Below the pieces are notes generated by a model, which ran no database searches, was not told where the DNA came from, and saw only the letters and a list, made by a program, of their open reading frames with translations. 56,737 nucleotides of DNA from Spirochaetes bacterium GWB1_60_80 (GTDB lineage Bacteria; Spirochaetota; Spirochaetia; Treponematales; UBA12059), in contig MIAR01000006.1 in assembly GCA_001829185.1 (NCBI GenBank), positions 1 through 56,737 on the forward strand, in the 5' to 3' direction. Positions 36,873 to 45,153 of this stretch are shown here, piece by piece; the first letter of the stretch is position 1; each line of letters begins with the position of its first letter. Position numbers and translations under genes: made by a program.

Positions 36873-37319
36873 TCAGCCGCCGCGCAAGCGGTAGGCATGG
36901 TCGCAGCAGTCGTCACCGGCCATCAGGGTTGTACTGCGGCTGAATTCCAGCTCGGGATTGAAGCCGGAGACGATACCATGGTCGCCGGCGCAAAAGAGGG
37001 CGTAGCCGGCGGCGGCATAACCATGGGCGCGGGCCAGATCGGCGAAGGGGCAGCTGGTACAACGCAGACGCAACCAGCCGGCCTCGTCGCGCCGTTCGGT
37101 CCAGGCCATGCCCATCTCGCCGCCCATGTCGCGCCACAACACGTTCAGCAAATCCTCCGGGCCGTTGGCGCCGGATTTGATATCAACCCAGATGGCGTGC
37201 ATCCGACCGCTTTCCAAGCGGCCAACGTCGTCCAGGATGGCCTGGCCGTGCCGCTGATAGAGGTAATCGATCAATTCCAGTTTCTGGACGATGGTTCGTT
37301 TGTCTGCTTCGCTCAGCAT
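36873..37319 (-). CDS. L-2-amino-thiazoline-4-carboxylate hydrolase-like protein
   Basis: 148 residues. The C-terminal pattern with LRCTSCPFADLARAHG, FCAGDHGIVSGFNPELEFSR and TLMAGDDCCDHAYR matches my recollection of the ATC-hydrolase-like family, including paired cysteines that could bind metal. The biological substrate of most members is unknown. GGAGG lies 4 nt before the ATG. It converges with the channel gene; only 25 bp separate the stops. Confidence 0.65.
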   Translation of the reverse strand: MLSEADKRTIVQKLELIDYLYQRHGQAILDDVGRLESGRMHAIWVDIKSGANGPEDLLNVLWRDMGGEMGMAWTERRDEAGWLRLRCTSCPFADLARAHGYAAAGYALFCAGDHGIVSGFNPELEFSRSTTLMAGDDCCDHAYRLRGG

Positions 37320-37456
37320 GCTGCCTCCTGGGCGCGCCTGCCGGTTTTTCGCGCCTGGTTATCAGTCTATGATACCTGGTCGTGCATGGCAAGCGGTTTG
37401 CTCTTGCCACGAAAGGCCGGCGCCGGCATACTTGTACGCATGCCCCAGGACCACCG

Positions 37457-38329
37457 ATGCTGAGCTACCGCCATGCTTTTCATGCCGCCAACCATGCCGA
37501 CGTGCTCAAGCACCTGACGCTCATCGCCTGCCTGGATTACCTCGGCCGCAAGCCCGTCCCCTACCTGTATGTCGACACTCATGCCGGCGCCGGCGCCTAC
37601 GAACTGGATGTCGGCTACGCCGCCTTGAATGCCGAGTGGGCCGGTGGCTGGCAACGACTGACGGCTGAGGTCGACGCGCCTCTGGCCGTCGCTACGCCCG
37701 ACCTGGTCAAACGCTATATCAGTCTGGTCGATTCTTTCCGGCAAGCGGTCGGGGATGAGGCGGCCTACCCGGGGTCGCCACTGCTGGCCGCCAGCTGCCT
37801 GACGCCCGGCAGCCGAGCCGTTTTCTGCGAACTGCATCCGGCTGACCACGCTTTGTTGGCCGAGCGCTGCCAGCGCGACGCCCGCCTGCAGATCCGTCGG
37901 GAGGATGGTTTTAGTAGCCTGATAGCCTTGTTGCCGCCGCCGACGCGGCGTGGGCTGGTGTTGATCGACCCCTCCTACGAACTGGCCGCCGACTACACTC
38001 GGCTGGTCGTCGCCCTAGGTGACGCTCTGAAGCGCTTTGCGACCGGGATGTATCTAGTCTGGTACCCGATCCTGCAGCGGCCGGAAGCGCTGGGTCTGCC
38101 CGGGCACTTAGCGGCGCTGGCGACTGCGGCCGGCCGACCCTGGCTGGATGCTCGGCTGCCAGTCGAGGCCACCCAGCCCGGAGCGCGCGGCATGAGCGGC
38201 TCGGGCATCTTTATCGTTAACCCGCCCTATACCCTGGACGCCGAGCTGCGCTTGCTGTTGCCTTATCTAAGCGCCCGTCTGAGCCAGGCCGACGCCGGCT
38301 GGTCGCTGAAAGCCGGAGCGGAGGCTTGA
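37457..38329 (+). CDS. rlmJ: 23S rRNA (adenine-2030-N6)-methyltransferase RlmJ
   Basis: 290 residues from the ATG at 37457, chosen because RlmJ proteins begin MLSYRHAFHAGNHADVLKH, which is matched here. The upstream frame is unsupported. The SAM-binding region (YVDTHAGAGAY) and catalytic motif IV LIDPSYE are present; DPPYE is more usual. The C-terminal GSGIFIVNPPYTL is typical. It methylates A2030 of 23S rRNA in E. coli. Confidence 0.93.
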   Translation: MLSYRHAFHAANHADVLKHLTLIACLDYLGRKPVPYLYVDTHAGAGAYELDVGYAALNAEWAGGWQRLTAEVDAPLAVATPDLVKRYISLVDSFRQAVGDEAAYPGSPLLAASCLTPGSRAVFCELHPADHALLAERCQRDARLQIRREDGFSSLIALLPPPTRRGLVLIDPSYELAADYTRLVVALGDALKRFATGMYLVWYPILQRPEALGLPGHLAALATAAGRPWLDARLPVEATQPGARGMSGSGIFIVNPPYTLDAELRLLLPYLSARLSQADAGWSLKAGAEA

Positions 38330-38348
38330 GGCCGGCGCCGAGCGTCGG

Positions 38349-38855
38349 CTACTTGGTGTTGCCCTGAGCGAAGCGTTCGATGATCTTGAGGGCAATCAGG
38401 TAGGCGGCCGGGCAGACGCCGCAAGTCTGCACCAGGCGTTCCAGCCCCTTGGCCATGCGCCGCTCGTGGGTGTGGGGGTAGCTCTGGCAATGTTTAGGCC
38501 GGTCGTCGTAGATCGAGCAGCGATTGTCGCTAGCCAGGAACTGGCAGCCCGGTTCGCGTAGCCGCCAGCCGCCTTCCGGATTGATCTGCAGGCTGTCCTG
38601 CACAAAGCTTTCCCTATCCAGGCCAACCTGTTTGCAGACCTGGCGGATGTCGGTATCCAGGAAGACCGGACCGTTCACTCGGCAGCAATTGGCGCAGTCC
38701 AGGCAGTCGATGTCGGCAAAGACCTCATCGTGGAAGGCGGCCACGATATGGTCGAAATTCTTGATGTCGAAGCGGGACAGGTACTTGAGCTGTCGCTTGA
38801 GAAAGGCAATTTGTTCGCGGCTTTTTTCAAGCAACGCTTCATAGGCGGGATTCAT
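38349..38855 (-). CDS. YkgJ-family cysteine-cluster protein
   Basis: 168 residues. Cysteine clusters CLDCANCCRVNG, CQFLASDNRC, RPKHCQSYPH and CGVCP follow the YkgJ/PF03692 pattern of putative Zn or Fe-S binding proteins. A helical N-terminal extension of about 45 residues precedes the first cluster. Function is unknown for the family. It converges with rlmJ. Confidence 0.85.
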   Translation of the reverse strand: MNPAYEALLEKSREQIAFLKRQLKYLSRFDIKNFDHIVAAFHDEVFADIDCLDCANCCRVNGPVFLDTDIRQVCKQVGLDRESFVQDSLQINPEGGWRLREPGCQFLASDNRCSIYDDRPKHCQSYPHTHERRMAKGLERLVQTCGVCPAAYLIALKIIERFAQGNTK

Positions 38856-38996
38856 GCTTCCATACTAGCTGATCTAGGGCCTTTGCTCAAGCCGGAAAAG
38901 CGCACACGGTGGCTGTACTGGACAGTCCCGGCCGCGACTCCGTATACTCTGGTTCGCTCAGGTGCCAACCTGAAGACTGTTCCCGGGGGAGCCTGT

Positions 38997-39998
38997 ATGG
39001 TACGCCGCGTCTGTTGCCTATTTTTTATCGTGGCCGTTTTGACCGTCAGCCTGGGTTGCGCGCCGGCCGAGCCGCTGCAGATTTTCCCGGCTGGCTACCT
39101 CGACTCGCCGTACCTGGTGCCGGACGGATCTAGCCTGTACTTCAGCCACAGTCCCTCCGCCCTGCAGGACATCATGCGCCGCAGTCCATCGGCGCAACCG
39201 GTAACCGCGCCGCTGGACGGACACCAGGCCGTGGACGGCGACTTTTGGTGGAACACCGACCTCTACGCCAGTAGCGCCCAACCCGATGGCCGCTGGTCGC
39301 CACCGGCCAACCTTGGCCCCCTAGTCAATACCCGGCACATGGAGACCAGCCCCTGGGTTAGCGCCGATCAGACGGTGCTCATTTTTACCCGCGTCTCGGT
39401 CGGCGAGGATGTTGACTCCGGCAGCTTCATCGCCCGCCGCAGCGGCCCGGCGGCGGCCTGGGGCGAACCGGTCCGCCTGCCCGGCGAGCTGGGCGACTAT
39501 CTGGCCTCCGGCTTCGTCGACTTTCAGCAAGCGCCCAACGGCGACCTTTACTTCTGGAGCGAGCTGTCCATCGGCGACGGCACCTTGTTCCGGGCGCGCT
39601 TGGTCGGTCCTGACCAATGGGCTCCGGCCGAGGCCCTGGCCAACAATTTGCAAAGTGACGATGACGAAACCCAGCCTTGGGTGAACGGTGACCAGACGGT
39701 GCTGTATTTCAACCGACGCGGCGAGGAAATCGACACTCAGTTGCTGCGCGCACAGCGGCCGGATGCCGCGGCCGCCTGGGGAGAGCCGGTAGCGCTGCCG
39801 CTGTCCGGTCTGGTCGATGTCAACGACCTGGCCATCTGGGGCGAACCCTGCCTAACCGACGATGGCCGCCTCTTCTTCGTGCGTTTCGATACGGCCGTGC
39901 CGCACTGGCGGGCCGAAATCTGCGTGGCCGACCCGGATGGAAACGGTGGCTTCGGTGCCCCCCGGCCGCTACAGTTCAGCCCACCGGTCGGAAACTAG
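38997..39998 (+). CDS. Lipoprotein with PD40/TolB-like beta-propeller repeats
   Basis: 333 residues from the ATG at 38997 (GGGGGA upstream). The longer open frame overlaps the divergent YkgJ gene. The signal peptide ends in a lipobox, VSLGC, with lipidated Cys21. Then come recurring PD40 blades: SPYLVPDGSSLYFSH, ETSPWVSADQTVLIFTR and ETQPWVNGDQTVLYFNRRG. Probably anchored in the envelope, binding a ligand or partner. No enzyme motif seen. Confidence 0.85.
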   Translation: MVRRVCCLFFIVAVLTVSLGCAPAEPLQIFPAGYLDSPYLVPDGSSLYFSHSPSALQDIMRRSPSAQPVTAPLDGHQAVDGDFWWNTDLYASSAQPDGRWSPPANLGPLVNTRHMETSPWVSADQTVLIFTRVSVGEDVDSGSFIARRSGPAAAWGEPVRLPGELGDYLASGFVDFQQAPNGDLYFWSELSIGDGTLFRARLVGPDQWAPAEALANNLQSDDDETQPWVNGDQTVLYFNRRGEEIDTQLLRAQRPDAAAAWGEPVALPLSGLVDVNDLAIWGEPCLTDDGRLFFVRFDTAVPHWRAEICVADPDGNGGFGAPRPLQFSPPVGN

Positions 39999-40024
39999 CC
40001 AGTCAGCCAACTGGCCCGTGGTCA

Positions 40025-42226
40025 TCAGCCCTCGGCCGGGAGGACCTGCCCCAGGATAGCCTCCACCGCGGCCACGATCTGGTCGGCCTTCTGGCCGATA
40101 TCGGGCACTTCGGCCTGGCTAAAGCGAAAGCCGACAGCGCCGGGGTGGCCGCCGCCGTTTTCCACCTGCAATTGCGCCAGTACGGTGCGCAAGTCCAAGC
40201 TGGTAAAGGCCTGGCTGCGCCGCATCCGGAACTGAACCAGCGCTTCAGGCGCCACGCCATCGTGGTAAGCCACTAGGCTGAGGTAACCGGAGCGTTCGGC
40301 CAGGGCGTCGGCCGCCGAGCGGGCCACGCTGATGGCCGTATCCTGGCCATAACGCTGGAAGAGTTCCTCCGAATCCGGCTTCGACAACACCACGTAGCGA
40401 ATGTGGCTCGAGACGCGCTCGTTTTCCATAAATTGGTTAAAGCAAGCTTCCTCATCGGACGACAGGCTGGAAAGGGCTGAGAAGATATCTTCCTTGGAAT
40501 TGTAGTTCCCCTTGCCCGCGAAAGTCTTCTGGGAGAGCAGGTTTTCGAATCGGGCGCTGAATACCTTGTAGAACCAGCGTTCGCGCTGGGTTTTGAGGTA
40601 TTTTCCCATGTGCGAATCGCCGATCAGCCCGGTCAGGATGGCCAGCACCAGATTGCGGGCAAAGAGATCCTGAATCTGATAGCGGGCCAATAACTCGCCG
40701 TTGGCCTGGATCTTTACCGCCAGTACCGCCACCAACTCGCAGGACGAGGAGGCGTCGCTGACCAGGCGATAACCTTCGTCGCCGGAGTAACGGGCATCGG
40801 CTTCCAAATGGTGGTCGATCTCGATTTTCAGGACCTTGGGGTCGACCAGGAGCGCCGTCACCACTGGATCCTTGTCCAGCATGGTTGGCTTGGGCGTGTC
40901 CATGATGACCACGGTGCTGTAGCCGAGCCCACTTTCCAGATAGTGTTCGATAATCTGAATCGAATTGTACTTGCAGATATTTATGAGGTAAGCGAAATTT
41001 TTGGAGATCGGCGTGCCGGTGGCGATGGTGCTGCGCTTGCCGAATTTGGCGGCGATCAGGCCGAAAGCCACCATGGCGCCCAGGCAATCCTCGTCAGGAG
41101 TCTGGTGGCCGATGAGCAGGAAATCGTCGCGTTCCTCGATGGCCGCGACGATGTTGCGGATAACGCGATTTTTCTCGGCGATGCTCTTCATTTCATGCTT
41201 GCCAGGGTGGGCATCGGCAACGATGGTCGGCATGATCGGCCAGTCCGCCGCTAAGGCCCGGTCGCGGCCCTGTTCTTTGGCTTTGTAAAGGCCCTGGTCG
41301 GCGGCGATACGCAAGCCTTCGGCCGTGATGGCGTGGTCCGGGCAGCTGGCATAGCCCATGCTGCAGGTCAGCCTGAGTTCCGGGAATTCGGCCAGCCGGA
41401 TGCGCCGGAATTCGGCGCACAGGGCGTCGCAACGCTGTTGGGCGCCGGCTGGTCCGGTATCGGTCAGCAGGAAGACGAACTCGTCGCCACCGTAGCGAAT
41501 CAGGCTGTCGGTGGGGGCAAAGACGCGTCTGAAGGCGGCGGCGGCCTCCTGTATAATGCGGTCACCCGTAGCCATGCCGTATTGGGTATTCAGCGTGCCA
41601 AAGTGGTCCATGTCGAACATTACCAGGCTAAGGGCCTTGCCTTCGACGTGGGCATGGTTGACCAGGTCTTCCAGGTTATCTTCCATGTATCGGCGGTTGA
41701 ATAGGCCGGTAGCCGTGTCGGTCACGGCGCGGGCTCGGGCGGTTTCGCCCCAACGCACCATTTCGGACAGGAAGGCGCCAGTCTTCAGCAAGCGCCCGGT
41801 GGTTATTTCCAGCATGGCGTCTAGGATATGGACCGCCGAGCGGGGGTAATCGGCCAGCAGGCTGTCCAGATCCTTGGCGTGCAGGCTAAGGAGGACGCTG
41901 TCCAGGCTGGCCTGGCAATCGGCCGAGCGCGGTGACTGGTCAATCAGGGCCATCTCGCCGAAAAAGCCACCGGCCTCCACCTCGGATAAAAGCACCGGCT
42001 CGCCTCCCGCCGGCGTGATGCTGATGGTAACCCGGCCGGACACCACCACGAACAACTCCTCGCCCGGATCGCCCTCGCGGAATACCGCTGTGCCGGCGGC
42101 TAGTTCCCGTCGCTTGAGCTGCGCGATAACCGGTACCAGTTGGGCGGCGTCCAAGCGCGCAAACAGCCAGATATTCTTCAAGACCGAGGTATCCAGACTC
42201 TGGGTGGCTTTTGGTTTGGCTTTCAT
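40025..42226 (-). CDS. cNMP-binding, GGDEF and DHH-DHHA1 fusion signalling protein
   Basis: 733 residues. Residues about 20-140 form a cyclic-nucleotide-binding domain (FREGDPGEELFVVVSG, GGFFGEMALIDQSPR). Residues about 165-330 form a GGDEF domain with intact GGDEF (246-250). Its inhibitory RxxD site reads APTD, so the Arg is lost. Residues about 345-730 are a DHH-DHHA1 phosphoesterase: GHQTPDEDCLGAM (373-385), IMDTPKP, DHH (471-473) and NGGGHPGAVGF. The GGDEF-DHH-DHHA1 order recalls GdpP, the c-di-AMP phosphodiesterase, but the sensor here is cNMP-binding rather than PAS with membrane segments. It overlaps the upstream cNMP-GGDEF gene by 4 bp. Confidence 0.93.
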   Translation of the reverse strand: MKAKPKATQSLDTSVLKNIWLFARLDAAQLVPVIAQLKRRELAAGTAVFREGDPGEELFVVVSGRVTISITPAGGEPVLLSEVEAGGFFGEMALIDQSPRSADCQASLDSVLLSLHAKDLDSLLADYPRSAVHILDAMLEITTGRLLKTGAFLSEMVRWGETARARAVTDTATGLFNRRYMEDNLEDLVNHAHVEGKALSLVMFDMDHFGTLNTQYGMATGDRIIQEAAAAFRRVFAPTDSLIRYGGDEFVFLLTDTGPAGAQQRCDALCAEFRRIRLAEFPELRLTCSMGYASCPDHAITAEGLRIAADQGLYKAKEQGRDRALAADWPIMPTIVADAHPGKHEMKSIAEKNRVIRNIVAAIEERDDFLLIGHQTPDEDCLGAMVAFGLIAAKFGKRSTIATGTPISKNFAYLINICKYNSIQIIEHYLESGLGYSTVVIMDTPKPTMLDKDPVVTALLVDPKVLKIEIDHHLEADARYSGDEGYRLVSDASSSCELVAVLAVKIQANGELLARYQIQDLFARNLVLAILTGLIGDSHMGKYLKTQRERWFYKVFSARFENLLSQKTFAGKGNYNSKEDIFSALSSLSSDEEACFNQFMENERVSSHIRYVVLSKPDSEELFQRYGQDTAISVARSAADALAERSGYLSLVAYHDGVAPEALVQFRMRRSQAFTSLDLRTVLAQLQVENGGGHPGAVGFRFSQAEVPDIGQKADQIVAAVEAILGQVLPAEG

Positions 42227-43251
42227 GCTATATCCTCCGGGAAGAGGATGCGTTTGCCCCCCCGCGCCCGGCCTTCCAGCGGCAGTTCATTCACCGCCGC
42301 CACCAGCTCGGCGGCGGTAAGGCCATGCTCCGGGAAGAGGGCGATACCGAAACTGGTGGACAGCCGAATGGTAGCGGATGCGGCGGTGGCAGCGGCCGCA
42401 TCGCCGCTGAGCAACGCCGGTGACAGGTCGAGGGCGCCCAGCCGGGTTTGCAGCGCCGTCGCAATGGTCAAGGCTTGAGTCCGCTCCACGCCGGGTAGGG
42501 TCAACCCAAGTTCGTTACCGGCGAAGCGGAACGGCGTTAGCTGGCTGGCCTCGGCAAATTGTTTGAGGTCGGCCGCCATCAGGATGATGGTGCGGTCACC
42601 GGCCTCGTGCCCGTAGCTATCGTTGATGGCCTTGAAATTGTCGGGCTTGAACATTAGAACGGCGAAGGGCCGCTTCCGATCGACGCACAGGCTGGGCAGG
42701 TTTTCTTCCAACCACAGACGGTTGTTGAGCCCGGAAAGCTTGTCGCCATAGACTTGTTGGCGCAGTTCGCGTACCAGTGGCGAATTTTCCTTGATCAGGC
42801 TATTGGCTTGCCGGGTACGGCCGGCGATGACCGTCAGTAAGGAGCGCAGTAGCTTGGCCGCTACGACAGGTTGATTTTCCATGAGCGTCTCGAAGACCTG
42901 GCCCGTCGCCGGGAAGCGCAGCAAGCTGACTTGGCTGATGGCCTTGGCGCTAGCCGTCCGGGGCGCGTTGGTCAGTAGATCGAGCTCGCCAAAGCAGTCG
43001 CCGGCGATCAATTCGGCGATGCGCTGGTCAGTCGCGCCTGCCGACTGTTTGACGATGCCGATTTCGCCGCTGACCACGATGTAGAGCGCGTTGCCCGGGT
43101 CGCCTTGGCTAAAGATAAGCTCGTCCGGGGCATGGGACACCGGTGATGAATTGGCCGCGATGAAGTCCACCTCGCCGCTGCCCAGGGAGGAAAAAATGTC
43201 GACTGCCTTGATGAGGCCTGGTAAATTGATGCTTTTTGTATTCTGGCTCAT
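42223..43251 (-). CDS. cNMP-binding protein with degenerate GGDEF domain
   Basis: 342 residues from the ATG at 43251. The cNMP-binding domain (FSQGDPGNALYIVVSG, GDCFGELDLLTNAPR) is followed by a GGDEF-like fold whose signature reads FAGNELGL, so cyclase activity is not expected. It overlaps the next gene by ATGA, and the two share the same domain order. It may be a sensor or regulatory partner of the fusion protein. Confidence 0.85.
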   Translation of the reverse strand: MSQNTKSINLPGLIKAVDIFSSLGSGEVDFIAANSSPVSHAPDELIFSQGDPGNALYIVVSGEIGIVKQSAGATDQRIAELIAGDCFGELDLLTNAPRTASAKAISQVSLLRFPATGQVFETLMENQPVVAAKLLRSLLTVIAGRTRQANSLIKENSPLVRELRQQVYGDKLSGLNNRLWLEENLPSLCVDRKRPFAVLMFKPDNFKAINDSYGHEAGDRTIILMAADLKQFAEASQLTPFRFAGNELGLTLPGVERTQALTIATALQTRLGALDLSPALLSGDAAAATAASATIRLSTSFGIALFPEHGLTAAELVAAVNELPLEGRARGGKRILFPEDIA

Positions 43252-43457
43252 AATCGGCTGTTTCCACCCTTGTCTACCAGTATAGGCGCATACCGCCCAA
43301 TCTGGCAACCTAAAATTCCGATTGACAAGCGGCTTACGGCCGCGGCTTCTTTTTCCTAGGAGTCTGTCGGGTTTTAGATTTTGGCCCAGCGAAAGCGAGC
43401 CACGAATGTGCTATACTATGAGCCAGCATCCAGATTACCAAGCAATGGAGTGTCCCC

Positions 43458-44312
43458 ATGGCAACCCGAAAACTCAAACCGGCCGCCAAGGCCAAGCCGC
43501 CGGTTTCGTCCTCTGCCAAGTCTAGCGCGGCCAGCCGAAAATCACCGCAATTGCGCAAAGACCCGGCCTTCATGGACCATATTGAAGCGGCGGTGGCGGC
43601 CGAATACCGTAAGGCCGCTGTCCGGCCAGCAGCGGTGGCAAGCTTGCCGGCCGCTACCCGGACTCCAGCCCAGCCGGCGGCCCTTCCGAAGGCTGCTGTA
43701 GCATCAGTCAGTGCTAAACAAGTTGCGCCTAGCGCCGGTGCCAAGCCAAAGGCCGCCAAGCCGCTGCGTGTCGCCAAGCCGCAGCCTGTCGCCACTCAGC
43801 TCAAGGCCCTGCGCGACGAGCTGGCTGGCCTGCTACCCGAGCTTGACGCCGAAGGCCTCGGTTTTCTCATCGAGCAAGCCAGGGTGCATCTGTACAATAT
43901 GAAGGTAACCGAATTGGAAGAGGCGGCCCGTCAGGCTAGCGCCGCCAGTGCGACGCGTGCCCAGCAAGCGGCCACCAAGCCAGCCGGGAAAAGTGGCCGG
44001 AGCGCCGGGTCGTCCGTTACCACCGCTAGCCAAAACGCGGCCGACCTGCGCTTCGAAGGCGCCGCCTCCGGGTCAGTCTTCCATCTGGTGTATCGCAACA
44101 ACTGGAAGATGTTCAACGGCGAGGAGATTAAGGCCATGCTGCGCATCTGTGCGCTGGCCGACCCGGTGAATCAGCTGGCTGGCCGGCTTTACCGCTGGCT
44201 GCTGTTGGAGCGTAAGGATGTCTTCCAGGAAATCCCGATCAGTAGCCCGGTCGATCCGCTGATGCTGGCCCTGGTCAAACTGATCAAGAAGACTTTCACG
44301 ATTAAACGCTAA
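43458..44312 (+). CDS. Hypothetical Ala/Lys/Pro-rich protein
   Basis: 284 residues. The first 115 or so are low-complexity, rich in Ala, Lys, Pro and Ser, like histone-H1-type tails. A helical middle (QLKALRDELAGLLPELDAEGLGFLIEQARVH region) and a compact C-terminal 70 residues (FHLVYRNNWKMFNGEEIKAML...) follow. GGAG lies 7 nt before the ATG and a TATACT box about 45 bp upstream. No family recognised. Nucleic-acid binding is a guess from charge. Confidence 0.7.
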   Translation: MATRKLKPAAKAKPPVSSSAKSSAASRKSPQLRKDPAFMDHIEAAVAAEYRKAAVRPAAVASLPAATRTPAQPAALPKAAVASVSAKQVAPSAGAKPKAAKPLRVAKPQPVATQLKALRDELAGLLPELDAEGLGFLIEQARVHLYNMKVTELEEAARQASAASATRAQQAATKPAGKSGRSAGSSVTTASQNAADLRFEGAASGSVFHLVYRNNWKMFNGEEIKAMLRICALADPVNQLAGRLYRWLLLERKDVFQEIPISSPVDPLMLALVKLIKKTFTIKR

Positions 44313-44373
44313 TCCAAGAATCGGCCTTGACCGCAGCCAGCGGCGCCGCGGCGGGCCAGATTTCCGGGTTTAG

Positions 44374-44502
44374 CAGGTTGTTGAAAAAGCCGGTTGCTTT
44401 CTCAACAACCTTAACAATTCCTCGCATAGCTTGCGCTATGCTGCGTAATTGTACCGGCTTTTGAAGTGTTGAAAAGCCGCATTCGCGTTTTTCAACACCC
44501 TG
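44374..44502 (-). mobile_element. 129-bp MITE, copy D (inverted)
   Basis: Full element in the opposite orientation to copies A and C, between TTAG (44370-44373) and TTAA (44503-44506), a one-base-mismatched YTAR duplication. It lies just after the Ala/Lys-rich gene and ends 19 bp before the GTG of the small membrane protein. Confidence 0.92.
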
Positions 44503-44521
44503 TTAAAAAGAGGGAGGTACC

Positions 44522-44887
44522 GTGCGGCGCATTATCTGGTCGGTGCTCGATTTCCTGGTGGCGGGACTGGTTTTTTACGCCGCCTGGCGCCTGGGGCTGA
44601 CTCAGCTCCGGGGCGGGATATTTATTCTATTGTACATCTTGGCTGATCTGGGCTTTTGCGCCATGACGATCTTTGTTCTGGCCAAAAGGCGGACCCAGCC
44701 GGCGGCGACGCGCGAGCGGCTTGATCAGCTCAGCTTGCTGGCCACCGTCATTTTTGCGCTCTTGGGCTTTAAGTTTCTGTATAGCCTGGTGGTGGAACGC
44801 AGCATCGAGCCGACTTCATTGATTATTCTCAATACCCTTTTGCCGGTGGCGCTGGATTTCCTGCTGGCGGCTAAGCAGACAAAGTGA
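44522..44887 (+). CDS. Small four-helix membrane protein, hypothetical
   Basis: 121 residues, GTG start with GGGAGG directly after MITE copy D. Four hydrophobic helices (about 7-25, 31-53, 70-90 and 97-115) with a short basic loop after the second. No family recognised. It is bracketed by two MITEs in the same orientation. Confidence 0.7.
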   Translation: MRRIIWSVLDFLVAGLVFYAAWRLGLTQLRGGIFILLYILADLGFCAMTIFVLAKRRTQPAATRERLDQLSLLATVIFALLGFKFLYSLVVERSIEPTSLIILNTLLPVALDFLLAAKQTK

Positions 44888-44933
44888 GTGATGAAACGAT
44901 TAAGTACGTCCCGTCCCTGGAGATGGGCTTTAA

Positions 44934-45062
44934 CAGGTTGTTGAAAAAGCCGGTTGCTTTCTCAACAACCTTAACAATTCCTCGCATAGCTTGCGCTATG
45001 CTGCGTAATTGTACCGGCTTTTGAAGTGTTGAAAAGCCGCATCCGCGTTTTTCAACACCCTG
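44934..45062 (-). mobile_element. 129-bp MITE, copy E (inverted), TTAA duplicated
   Basis: Full element with perfect TTAA duplication (44930-44933 and 45063-45066). It differs from copy D by one base that I can see (ATCCGCG against ATTCGCG). It lies between the membrane-protein gene and the M28 peptidase gene. Confidence 0.95.
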
Positions 45063-45153
45063 TTAAGGTGGCCCGCTTGTTTGGCAAGCCGATTGAGGAA
45101 TTTTTCGTATACAGCGCCGAGCCCTGAGGCGGACTGGTCAGAAAGGAAGCGCC

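Noticed and set aside
26150-45062. MITE hairpins as terminators or as CRISPR-like repeats
   Set aside because: Exact 4-bp target duplications, an empty paralogous site and reading-frame restoration show transposition. Copies are also far apart.
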